A stretch of 5,229 nucleotides of DNA from Tardiphaga sp. (lineage in GTDB: Bacteria > Pseudomonadota > Alphaproteobacteria > Rhizobiales > Xanthobacteraceae), in assembly GCA_028290765.1 (NCBI GenBank), contig JAQGJF010000375.1:1-5229 (forward strand), in the 5' to 3' direction. How positions within the stretch are numbered: position 1 is the first letter of the stretch; each line of letters opens with the position of its first letter. Shown here piece by piece: positions 1-5,229 of this stretch. A model generated the notes under the pieces. It searched no databases and was not told the origin of the DNA. It was given only the letters and a program-made list of their open reading frames with translations. Both the position numbers and the translations under genes were made by a program.

Positions 1-918
1 CTCGACGTGCCGAATTCCGCGGTAGCGCTGGCGGTGTCGAGCCTGACCCGGGAAAAGAACAAGGTGCTGATCGGATCGGGCGCCGGATCGTCGGTGCTGA
101 CCGGCGCGCAATGCTCGCCAAACTTCATTCACTGGACCTACGACACCTGGTCGCTCGGCCACAGCCTCGGACGCGCCTTGACCCAGGAGGGCGGCAAGAC
201 CTGGTTCTTCATCACCGCGGATTACGCTTTCGGCAAGGATCTCGAGAAAAGCGCCGCCGAAGCGGTCGAAGCCGCCGGCGGCAAGGTGCTCGGCGCCGTT
301 CGCCACCCGATCAACACCTCGGATTTTTCGTCCTATCTGTTGCAGGCTCAAGCCTCCGGCGCCGACGTCATCGGTCTGGCCAATGCCGGCGACGACACCA
401 GCAATTGCCTCAAGCAGGCCACCGAATTCGGCCTCGGCAACAAGCAGCGGCTCGCCGGGTTGATCCTCAACGTCACCAACATCCCGGCGATCGGGATCAA
501 GGCGATCAAGAACGTCAAGATCGTAGTGTCGTTCTACTGGGACATGAACGAGGGCACCCGCACCTTTGGCAAGCGCTATCAGGCCGCCCATCCGCGCAAG
601 CTCATGCCCAACGACCAGCAGGCCGGCAATTATTCGGCCGTGCAGCACCTCATCAAGACGATGGCACAGATCAAGAGCGCTGCCGACGGCAAGGCGCTGG
701 TCGATGCGATGAAGGCGATCCCGACCGACGACGTCATCTTCGGCAAAGGGTCCATCCGCGAGGACGGCCGCAAGCTGCACCCGACCTATCTGCTCTCGGC
801 CAAGACGCTTGAGGAATCCACCGGCGAATGGGACTGTTTCAAGCCGGTGCGGACCATTCCGGTGGAGGAGGCGTGGCGGCCGTTGGCGGAAGGTAGCTGT
901 CCGTATGTGAAGGGGTGA
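1..918 (+). CDS. ABC transporter substrate-binding protein, LivK/branched-chain amino acid type (5' partial)
   Basis: This is the C-terminal 305 residues of a periplasmic type I solute-binding protein (Peripla_BP_6 family), which captures a ligand for a Liv-type ABC importer. The reading frame is open from base 1, so the GTG at 7 is an internal valine and the signal peptide and first ~90-100 residues lie outside. Numbering from the first codon, the segment around residues 25-50 (SGAGSSVLTG, then a Cys-containing stretch and HWTYDTW) resembles the first-lobe ligand loop of this family. ITADYAFG (71-78) is the typical hinge/second-lobe entry, and ASGADVIGLANAGDD (118-132) precedes a helix with NCLKQA. 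Four cysteines (38, 136, 279, 300) are present; C279 and C300 sit where a C-terminal disulfide is common in these proteins. The ligand could be a branched-chain amino acid, an amide or an aromatic acid, since alphaproteobacterial members bind all of these. Its gene converges on the cupin gene, 46 bp away, and it is not the partner of the Dpp-type permeases downstream. Confidence 0.93.
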   Translation, partial: LDVPNSAVALAVSSLTREKNKVLIGSGAGSSVLTGAQCSPNFIHWTYDTWSLGHSLGRALTQEGGKTWFFITADYAFGKDLEKSAAEAVEAAGGKVLGAVRHPINTSDFSSYLLQAQASGADVIGLANAGDDTSNCLKQATEFGLGNKQRLAGLILNVTNIPAIGIKAIKNVKIVVSFYWDMNEGTRTFGKRYQAAHPRKLMPNDQQAGNYSAVQHLIKTMAQIKSAADGKALVDAMKAIPTDDVIFGKGSIREDGRKLHPTYLLSAKTLEESTGEWDCFKPVRTIPVEEAWRPLAEGSCPYVKG

Positions 919-964
919 GGGAGGATGCAGAGCGTCGGCGCTGACGGCACTGTCGTTGGATCAC

Positions 965-1597
965 CTACGGTGCCTGGAGAATGCGCTCTCCGAACAGCCG
1001 CAGTTTCACGTCACGCGGTTTCGCCGCATCCGCCGGCGTCGCCGCGATAAAGGAACTCTTCCCGCCGGCGAGCTCCATCGGCAACAGCATGACGCGGACG
1101 AAAACATTGATGCCGCCGCTGATGTTGGTTCCCACAACCGTCTCATGTCCGGTTTCGAACCAGGCGCCGCCGGCGCCGATCCGGTCGAGATGATCTCCGA
1201 CCTCGGCGCGCAACAGCCCGGATGCCAGCCGGCGGATGCCGGGACCGCGATGCCGATGGGCGGGGGTCTGCGCACCGGCTGGGGATTCGACGCGATCGGC
1301 GCGCAGCAGTTGGTCGCCTTCGCCGAGAACGGCAACGCGGGACAACACCGGCGACAGGCCGTCATCCAGACGCGGCGTCGTCGCGCCTGACGCGATCTCG
1401 TAGACCCAGACGTCGCCGAAACTCGCGATCGCATCCCCGGCGCCGGCAAACGCGCCGTCGCCGAAGTCGAGAGCCTCGCCTGCAACGGTCGCGCTGCCGG
1501 CCGCCGCATAAACGAAGGCGTGGCTTCCGGCTGCAACTGCACAGCTTGCTCCGGCGTTCAGATCATAGACGGACATCCGCCATTGCTGCGTACTCAT
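965..1597 (-). CDS. Cupin-domain protein (hypothetical, possible bicupin)
   Basis: A 210-residue soluble protein with cupin character; no signal peptide or membrane segment is visible. The second half carries the clearest signature: PAHRHRGPGIRRL (112-124) gives an HxH pair at H114 and H116. This is followed by a glycine-rich turn, then WFETGH with H151 as candidate third histidine, and strand-like VFVRVMLLP (165-173). The glutamate normally found three to four residues after HxH in cupin motif 1 is absent; I121/R122 occupy that region, so metal binding is plausible but not assured. Residues 14-70 look like a degenerate first barrel without ligands (AGSHAFVYAAAGSATV, then GDGAFAGAGDA). The ATG is supported by an AGGAGAG Shine-Dalgarno at 1610-1604, six bases upstream. 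It lies 50 bp downstream of the hydrolase on the same strand, so the two are probably cotranscribed. The role is unknown: a small-molecule dioxygenase, isomerase or sensor are all possible. The family call is fairly secure; no function can be assigned. Confidence 0.8.
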   Translation of the reverse strand: MSTQQWRMSVYDLNAGASCAVAAGSHAFVYAAAGSATVAGEALDFGDGAFAGAGDAIASFGDVWVYEIASGATTPRLDDGLSPVLSRVAVLGEGDQLLRADRVESPAGAQTPAHRHRGPGIRRLASGLLRAEVGDHLDRIGAGGAWFETGHETVVGTNISGGINVFVRVMLLPMELAGGKSSFIAATPADAAKPRDVKLRLFGERILQAP

Positions 1598-1603
1598 CGC
1601 TTG

Positions 1604-1610
1604 CTCTCCT
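1604..1610 (-). promoter_or_regulatory. Ribosome binding site of the cupin gene
   Basis: On the minus strand the bases read AGGAGAG, a near-ideal Shine-Dalgarno, six bases before the ATG at 1597. It fixes the cupin start and lies inside the 50-bp gap after the hydrolase stop, so the second gene of the unit has its own strong translation signal. Confidence 0.8.
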
Positions 1611-1647
1611 GCCGGGCGCGTATTCTCGCCACGGATGGGGGTCCGGC

Positions 1648-2526
1648 TCAGGCCTGTTTTGCCCGGGTGACGACCGCCTGCGAAATGGGGCTTCCCGCCT
1701 CGAGAAACTCGTTCAGGACGTCGAAATGTCCCCAGCGCGGCAAGGTGTGAACCTCAGGATTGATGCCGCTGCGATGAAGGTGATGGGAATAGCGATAGGT
1801 CTGATCGATCCAGTGCCAGGGCTCGCGGCCGCCGACGAACAGGGTCGACGGACACCTCGCGAACACCGGTCGGCGCTCGACGTCGCGACGCCGCGCGATC
1901 TCCTCCGTGAGGCGCACCTCGGCGTTGACGGTCGTGCCCATCACGGGGCGCGGATCATAGATGCCGCTGATGAGAACCGTGCCGACGATGAACGACGGAT
2001 CCACGTTCTGCGCGGCCCAGTCGTGGGCGATGCATTCGGCCGCGAGATGGGCTCCGGCCGAATGGCCCGACAGGCTGATGCGCCTGGAATCGCCACCGAA
2101 CCCGGCCGCCTCGCGACGGACCCAATCGACGGCGGCAATGGCCGATTCGGCCACGCCATCGAGGGTCGAGCCCGGGCAAAGCTCGTAATTGGCGATCACC
2201 GTGGTGATGCCGGCGGCGACCAGCGGCTCGGCGACGAAGGCAAAGTTCTGCTTGTCCTGGGCGCGCCAGTAGCCGCCATGGAGGAACCCCTGGACGGGAA
2301 CGAGGCCGTCCCCGCCGGTGGTGGCCGGATAGATGTCGACCTGGCGCAGCGGATGGTCGCCATAAGCGAGGTCCGCGCGGCGAGCTAGACGCGTCAGGGC
2401 CGTGGCATTGGCGACGTTTCGAAACTGCTGGGCGTCCTTGAAATCCGGGAACGCAGCCTGCGGATTATATTGAAACTCGTGTTCGGCCGCCGTAAGCGCC
2501 GACCATAACGGCTGATCAGGTGGCAT
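1648..2526 (-). CDS. Alpha/beta hydrolase, kynurenine-formamidase-like esterase/amidase family
   Basis: A 292-residue cytoplasmic serine hydrolase of the alpha/beta fold, in the arylformamidase/carboxylesterase-like group. The N-terminus has the family's YNPQAAFPDF segment (20-29) and LAYGDHPLRQVDIYPA (53-68). The oxyanion-hole motif is HGGYW (83-87), the nucleophile elbow GHSAGAH (154-160) puts the catalytic serine at S156, and the LISGIYDPRP stretch (185-194) follows. VGGREPWHWIDQT (231-243) places E235 at the acid position, and WGHFDVL (265-271) supplies H267. The triad therefore appears complete and the length is normal. The open frame runs 25 codons further upstream, to 2601, but that stretch holds the repeat-rich control region; the ATG at 2526 is preferred because AGAGGA lies four bases before it and the family starts here. 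It is first in a probable two-gene unit with the cupin gene and divergent from gntR. Likely chemistry is hydrolysis of an ester, amide or N-formyl bond. True kynurenine formamidase activity is not shown, as no other kynurenine-pathway gene is present. Confidence 0.9.
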   Translation of the reverse strand: MPPDQPLWSALTAAEHEFQYNPQAAFPDFKDAQQFRNVANATALTRLARRADLAYGDHPLRQVDIYPATTGGDGLVPVQGFLHGGYWRAQDKQNFAFVAEPLVAAGITTVIANYELCPGSTLDGVAESAIAAVDWVRREAAGFGGDSRRISLSGHSAGAHLAAECIAHDWAAQNVDPSFIVGTVLISGIYDPRPVMGTTVNAEVRLTEEIARRRDVERRPVFARCPSTLFVGGREPWHWIDQTYRYSHHLHRSGINPEVHTLPRWGHFDVLNEFLEAGSPISQAVVTRAKQA

Positions 2527-2530
2527 ATGG

Positions 2531-2536
2531 TCCTCT
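2531..2536 (-). promoter_or_regulatory. Ribosome binding site of the hydrolase gene
   Basis: The minus strand reads AGAGGA, then CCAT, then ATG. The short spacing is acceptable, and this site is the main reason to choose the start at 2526 over the longer open frame beginning at 2601. Confidence 0.6.
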
Positions 2537-2596
2537 TGCAATGAATGCGGTTGCGCCCGATCAGTTGGCCCAGGCCCCGCCAGGGCGGCATCTCGA

Positions 2597-2626
2597 ACCA
2601 ATATCGCCCAATATCACCCAATTTGC
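2597..2626. repeat. Three tandem 10-bp CCAAT-containing repeats
   Basis: Three adjacent 10-base units read ACCAATATCG, CCCAATATCA and CCCAATTTGC. CCAAT begins at 2598, 2608 and 2618, so the copies fall at one helical turn and present the same DNA face. They lie 71-100 bp upstream of the hydrolase start, in the region where its promoter or 5' leader should be. Seen from the hydrolase strand the units read as ATTGG-type half-sites, which match half of the ATTGGT...ACCAAT operators known for some FadR-subfamily GntR regulators such as PdhR. The repetition is seen directly; an operator function is inferred. A possible hydrolase promoter (TTGAGA at 2641-2636, weak -10 at 2616-2611) would overlap the array, but it is poor. 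Confidence 0.6.
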
Positions 2627-2664
2627 ACATGTTTTTCTCAATGGGCGGCGCGGTGAGGCCTGCG

Positions 2665-2683
2665 TTTGAACAATTGGTCCAAA
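2665..2683. promoter_or_regulatory. Candidate GntR operator: 19-bp imperfect palindrome
   Basis: TTTGAACAATTGGTCCAAA is an inverted repeat about T2674 in which seven of the nine base pairs match (TTTGnACnA/TnGTnCAAA). A second, overlapping palindrome, TTGG-T-CCAA, occupies 2674-2682. AATTGGT at 2672-2678 equals the left half of the AATTGGTnnnACCAATT type bound by PdhR. The site covers the presumed -35 and spacer of the gntR promoter, as expected for negative autoregulation, and sits between the two divergent genes. No binding data exist; the assignment rests on symmetry, position and the adjacent GntR gene. Confidence 0.5.
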
Positions 2684-2694
2684 TCATGTATCCA
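2666..2694 (+). promoter_or_regulatory. Possible sigma-70-type promoter for gntR
   Basis: TTGAAC at 2666-2671 is a fair -35 element (TTGA matched) and is followed after 17 bases by TATCCA at 2689-2694, which keeps only the first three bases of TATAAT. Transcription would begin near 2701, about 30 bp before the gntR ATG. Spacing and position are right, but the -10 element is weak, so this is tentative. Confidence 0.3.
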
Positions 2695-2721
2695 ATAATC
2701 AGCATTGGCGGGACCAAATCA
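2692..2721. promoter_or_regulatory. Second cluster of CCAAT/ATTGG half-sites before gntR
   Basis: CCAAT (2692-2696) and ATTGG (2704-2708) form an inverted repeat with a 7-base spacer; the same ATTGG then pairs as TTGG(N5)CCAA with 2714-2717. CCAAATCA occurs twice, at 2679-2686 and 2714-2721, as direct repeats 35 bp apart. The cluster falls at or just after the expected transcription start of gntR. A regulator bound here could block gntR transcription. It is inferred to be part of the same operator system as the 19-bp palindrome. Confidence 0.35.
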
Positions 2722-2729
2722 GGCCAACC

Positions 2730-3449
2730 ATGATCGACAATCTCGCCCAACACCCGGACGAAACCAGCACGCGGGTCAGATCCGACTCCAACAGCCTGAC
2801 GATCTACCAGAGCCTGCGGAGTTCGATCGTCGAAGGCCGCTTGCGGACCGGCACGCGATTGCCGACCGAGCGCGCGCTCGCCTCTCGCTTTGGGGCCGCA
2901 CGCAACACGGTCCGCAAGACGATGAACCAGCTTGCCGACGAAGGCCTGATCATCCGCCACGTCGGCCGCGGCACTTTCGTGGCCCGCAATCGCGCGAACG
3001 GCGCGGCAGCGGCCTCCGACGAACCGGAATACAGCCTGGGTGAACTGCTCGAGGCGCGCCTGATGTTCGAACCGATGCTGGCAGAACTGGTGGCGGAGCG
3101 GGCCAGCGACGAAGACCTCGCCGGACTGTCGGCCCATCTGGATGCGCTGCGCAACGCCGCGACCTGGACCGAGTTCAAGGAAGCGAAATACGCTCTTCAC
3201 CTCGCCATCGTCCGGGCGTCCCGCAATAATTTCCTGATCTCGGTGTTCGAGCGCATCATCGCTTCGCGCCGCGGCGCCGGCTGGGGCCGGCCGGGCGGCC
3301 ACCCGCTTCCCGTCAGCGCGGTGCGCGAGGCCGCCGCCCGCGACAATGCCGCTATCGTCGAGGCCCTGAGAAAGCGTGACGGGGCCGCCGCGCGCGAACT
3401 CATCAACACCTATCTGGTCCGCACGCTGATGTCCGCCAGCGACAGCTAG
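2730..3449 (+). CDS. GntR-family transcriptional regulator, FadR subfamily (FCD domain)
   Basis: A 239-residue DNA-binding regulator. After a ~22-residue polar lead, the GntR winged helix-turn-helix spans about 23-87. IYQSLRSSIVEGRLRTGTRLP is helix 1 and its turn, TERALASRFGAARNTVRKTMNQL the recognition unit, and GLIIRHVGRGTFVA the wing. Residues ~104-232 form an all-helical FCD effector domain (LGELLEARLMFEPMLAELVA, then the helix with H157, and AIVEALRKRDGAAARELI). Aligned by eye with typical FCD proteins (D..FH, EHraI, mr.HL), the metal-ligand set is mostly replaced: the aspartate is K153, H157 is kept, the second histidine is N206 and the third Y228. The effector may therefore bind without metal, as in FadR of E. 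coli. The ATG at 2730 has a weak AGG six bases upstream. The gene is divergent from the hydrolase operon with 203 bp between them, so it most likely controls that operon and itself; its role for the convergent permease genes is unclear. Confidence 0.92.
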   Translation: MIDNLAQHPDETSTRVRSDSNSLTIYQSLRSSIVEGRLRTGTRLPTERALASRFGAARNTVRKTMNQLADEGLIIRHVGRGTFVARNRANGAAAASDEPEYSLGELLEARLMFEPMLAELVAERASDEDLAGLSAHLDALRNAATWTEFKEAKYALHLAIVRASRNNFLISVFERIIASRRGAGWGRPGGHPLPVSAVREAAARDNAAIVEALRKRDGAAARELINTYLVRTLMSASDS

Positions 3450-3468
3450 GGCACAGCCGCTAAAACCC

Positions 3469-4329
3469 TCAGCGCTGGTCCATCCGCCGCTGCAGGCCCC
3501 GGCCGACCAGCATCAGCGCCAGCGCGGTGATCAGAATGGCGAGGCCTGGAAATGCCGACATCCAGGGCGCCAGCAGGATGTAGTCCTTGCCTTGCTGAAG
3601 GATCGCGCCCCAGTCCGGCGTCGGTGGCTGCACGCCGAGGCCCAAGAATCCCAGGGCCGACTGGATCTGCAACACCAGCGGAAACAGCACCATGCATTGC
3701 ACCAGGATCAGCGGCAGAACATTGCGCGTGACGTGGTTGAACAGAATCCACGGCTCGGACAAGCCTATGCTGCGCGCCGCTTCCACATAGGTCAGTCCGG
3801 CCTCGGCCATGGCACCTGACCGGGCAATGCGAAAGAACACGGGAACATAGACCGCCGTCAGCGCAAAGACGAGATTCAGGGTCTTCGGCCCGAGGATGCC
3901 GGTGACCATGACACCGAGGATGATCGGCGGAAAACTCAGGATCACGTCCATCAGGCGGCCCAGCAGCATGTCGATGCGCCCGCCGACGAACCCCGAAATC
4001 ATGCCGAGGCCGCCGCCGATCAGCGCCGCCGCGATCAGCGCGGAAGCGCAGATCGAAAGCGTGATGCGCGCACCGTGCACGACGCGGGCGAGAACATCCC
4101 GGCCGACATCGTCGGTGCCGAACGGGTGCAGCGCGGAGGGCGCCTGCATCGCCTTGGCGACATTGATCGTCAGCGGCGATTGAGTCGTGAAAAGTCCGGG
4201 GAACAGGACAACCAGGATCACCAGAACGACCAGCACGAGACCGAATGCGAAATCCGGCTCGCGCCGCGCCCGGCTTGCGATCAGGGACAGGCGGCCCGGG
4301 TTGGATGGAGCGATGGAGGAAACGGACAT
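3469..4329 (-). CDS. ABC transporter permease, DppC-like (dipeptide/oligopeptide/nickel type)
   Basis: A 286-residue inner-membrane permease, one of the two channel subunits of a Dpp/Opp/Nik-class importer. A cytoplasmic N-tail (1-27) leads to TM1 (28-46). The family's periplasmic signature HPFGTDDVGRDVLARVVHGAR-type segment follows at 68-88, then helices near 92-116, 126-146 and 150-168. The ATPase-docking EAA loop is EAARSIGLSEPWILFNHV and onward (183-206), with a proline-rich end (NVLPLIL). A typical DppC stretch, LGFLGLGVQPPTPDWGAIL (226-244), precedes the last helix (259-277) and a basic tail RGLQRRMDQR. Length and motifs are complete. It begins 10 bp after the DppB-like stop, with its AGGT Shine-Dalgarno (4341-4338) overlapping that stop codon, so the pair is translationally coupled. 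It is the last gene of its unit: a convergent gntR ends 19 bp downstream. The substrate cannot be read from a permease; peptides, amino-acid derivatives, opines, sugars and metals are all transported by this class. Confidence 0.95.
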   Translation of the reverse strand: MSVSSIAPSNPGRLSLIASRARREPDFAFGLVLVVLVILVVLFPGLFTTQSPLTINVAKAMQAPSALHPFGTDDVGRDVLARVVHGARITLSICASALIAAALIGGGLGMISGFVGGRIDMLLGRLMDVILSFPPIILGVMVTGILGPKTLNLVFALTAVYVPVFFRIARSGAMAEAGLTYVEAARSIGLSEPWILFNHVTRNVLPLILVQCMVLFPLVLQIQSALGFLGLGVQPPTPDWGAILQQGKDYILLAPWMSAFPGLAILITALALMLVGRGLQRRMDQR

Positions 4330-4337
4330 GATCGGGG

Positions 4338-4341
4338 ACCT
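4338..4341 (-). promoter_or_regulatory. Ribosome binding site of dppC-like gene overlapping the dppB-like stop
   Basis: AGGT on the minus strand shares its first bases with the TAG stop of the upstream permease and lies eight bases before the ATG at 4329. This arrangement supports coupled translation of the two permease subunits. Confidence 0.5.
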
Positions 4342-5229
4342 AGCTCAGCCGCACGCGTGGATCGATGACCCGGTAGCACAGGTCGACGATCAGATTGACC
4401 AGCATGGCGATGATGACGACCACCAGAAGTCCCGCCTGCAGCACCGGATAGTCGCGGGTCTCGATCGAGGAGAGCAGAAGCCTGCCGAGGCCCGGCAGGG
4501 CGAACAGGCTTTCGATGATGACCGCGCCGCCGAGGATCTGGATCAGGATCAGGCCCATGAAGGTGATCAGGGGGATCGCGACGTTGCGCAGCAGATGCTT
4601 GAAGAAGACGGTCCGCATCGGCACGCCCTTGGCGATCGCGGTGCGCACATAGTCCTGTCCGAAGGCGGAGACGACGCTCTGCCGCACGAACTGGCTGTAG
4701 GCGGCCGCCTGCAGCAGGGCGAGGCTCAGAACCGGCAGTGCCATGATCGAGAGGTTTTCGGCAAGCGACTCGGTTGGCGCCACATACATCAGCGGCGGAG
4801 ACCACTCGAACGCCGCCGAAACACCGACCAGCAGCATCAGCCCGATCCAGAACACCGGCGCCGCGAGGCCGAGCAGGTTGAAGGTCTGAATAACGCGGTC
4901 GAGAGGCCGGCCTTCATAGATGCCGGCGACAACGCCAAGCGGCACCCCGATGAGCGTCGCAATGGCCAGCGTCGCGAAAGCCAGCTGCAACGTCACGCCG
5001 AGCGCCGTTCCGATCATGCCGAGCACGGGCTGTCCGCGTGTCCAGCTGTTGCCGAAATCGGCCGTGACGACGTGGGCCAGCCAGCCGAGATATTGCCGCC
5101 AGACCGGCTGGTCGAGGCCGAAAAATTCGCGCAAGGCCTTGGCGGCTACCGGATCGCTGGTCTGGCCTAGCATTTGTCCGACGACGTCACCCGGCACCGA
5201 GCGGACCAGCAGGAAGACGACGATGGAGG
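4340..5229 (-). CDS. ABC transporter permease, DppB-like (5' partial)
   Basis: Almost all of the companion permease of the importer, 295 complete codons; the start lies beyond the right edge. The frame remains open past the GTG at 5197, which is an internal valine: upstream codons read SIVVFLLVRS, then VPGDVVGQM, the N-terminal first helix and PGD motif of DppB/OppB proteins. Only about 15-25 residues should be missing. FFGLDQPVWRQYLGWL and DFGNSW (residues 35-62 of the visible part) are the classic post-TM1 signature. Membrane helices lie near 75-102, 117-140, 160-176, 217-240 and 262-284. The EAA loop is DYVRTAIAKGVPMRTVFFKH and onward (192-221), followed by ESLFALPGLGRLL (239-251) and a DPRVRLS C-terminus, all standard. 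It is cotranscribed with the DppC-like gene. The ATPases and binding protein are not in the window and are expected further upstream, to the right, because nothing follows the DppC gene on this strand. Confidence 0.95.
   Translation of the reverse strand, partial: SIVVFLLVRSVPGDVVGQMLGQTSDPVAAKALREFFGLDQPVWRQYLGWLAHVVTADFGNSWTRGQPVLGMIGTALGVTLQLAFATLAIATLIGVPLGVVAGIYEGRPLDRVIQTFNLLGLAAPVFWIGLMLLVGVSAAFEWSPPLMYVAPTESLAENLSIMALPVLSLALLQAAAYSQFVRQSVVSAFGQDYVRTAIAKGVPMRTVFFKHLLRNVAIPLITFMGLILIQILGGAVIIESLFALPGLGRLLLSSIETRDYPVLQAGLLVVVIIAMLVNLIVDLCYRVIDPRVRLS

Noticed and set aside
933..946. Short hairpin between the convergent binding-protein and cupin genes as a terminator
   Set aside because: The stem is only about five pairs including one G-T wobble, and no T-run follows on either strand, so an intrinsic terminator is not supported.
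1222..2388. Long plus-strand open frame (388 codons) opposite the cupin and hydrolase genes
   Set aside because: It is Arg/Asp/Gly-rich, low in hydrophobic patterning and without any domain, as expected of an antisense shadow in GC-rich DNA; the opposite strand encodes a protein with a full catalytic triad.
2527..2601. 25-codon N-terminal extension of the hydrolase
   Set aside because: The extension is Pro/Gly/Asp-rich, unlike the family, has no clear Shine-Dalgarno at its start, and overlaps the tandem repeats; the start at 2526 has AGAGGA in front.
2394..3302. Minus-strand open frame (302 codons) covering the divergent control region and most of gntR
   Set aside because: It overlaps the N-terminal coding part of the hydrolase in another frame, the repeat-rich intergenic region and the clear GntR gene, and has no recognisable domain.
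3450..3468. Possible bidirectional terminator between gntR and the dppC-like gene
   Set aside because: The 19-bp gap holds no inverted repeat or T-run; termination here, if any, must be factor-dependent or lie inside the opposing gene.
4187..5170. Long plus-strand open frame (327 codons) opposite both permease genes
   Set aside because: The translation is very rich in Asp, Gln, Arg and His with no fold-like pattern. It mirrors hydrophobic codons of the real permeases and crosses their gene boundary.
5195..5197. GTG as the start of the DppB-like permease
   Set aside because: The frame continues to the window edge and encodes the family's first membrane helix before the PGD motif, so the GTG is an internal valine codon.

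Overview
The window is GC-rich, densely coding and has third-codon-position G/C bias. The protein families, especially a LivK-type binding protein, a GntR/FCD regulator and a Dpp/Opp-type ABC transporter, fit a metabolically versatile alphaproteobacterium. The style is that of the Bradyrhizobium/Rhodopseudomonas group, but this is inferred from protein style, not from any search.

Layout, left to right. (1) 1-918, plus strand: the 3' part of a periplasmic solute-binding protein of the branched-chain amino acid / aromatic acid (LivK, Peripla_BP_6) type; its start lies left of the window. (2) 965-1597 and 1648-2526, minus strand: a two-gene unit transcribed as alpha/beta hydrolase (kynurenine-formamidase-like family) then cupin-domain protein. 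(3) 2527-2729: a 203-bp divergent control region, clearly more AT-rich than its surroundings and packed with CCAAT/ATTGG half-sites. These include three copies at an exact 10-bp period and a 19-bp imperfect palindrome over the likely gntR promoter. (4) 2730-3449, plus strand: a GntR-family regulator of the FadR/FCD subfamily. (5) 3469-4329 and 4340-5229, minus strand: two permeases of a Dpp/Opp/Nik-type ABC transporter, DppB-like (runs off the right edge) then DppC-like. The DppC-like gene ends 19 bp from the gntR stop, so the two units converge.

How it fits together. The regulator and the hydrolase-cupin pair form a divergent catabolic-looking module: the GntR protein probably controls its own gene and the hydrolase operon from the shared operator region, in response to a small carboxylated or amide-type metabolite that cannot be named from sequence. 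The peptide/nickel-type permeases might import the substrate, but the link is only proximity. No ATPase gene follows the DppC-like gene, so the ATPases and binding protein must lie beyond the right edge or elsewhere. The LivK-type binding protein belongs to a different ABC transporter class and cannot be the partner of these permeases.

Nothing here requires an undescribed system. The two points most worth a second look are the phased operator array at 2597-2721 and the loss of most metal-ligand positions in the FCD domain of the regulator. No RNA genes, mobile elements, CRISPR arrays or convincing intrinsic terminators were seen.
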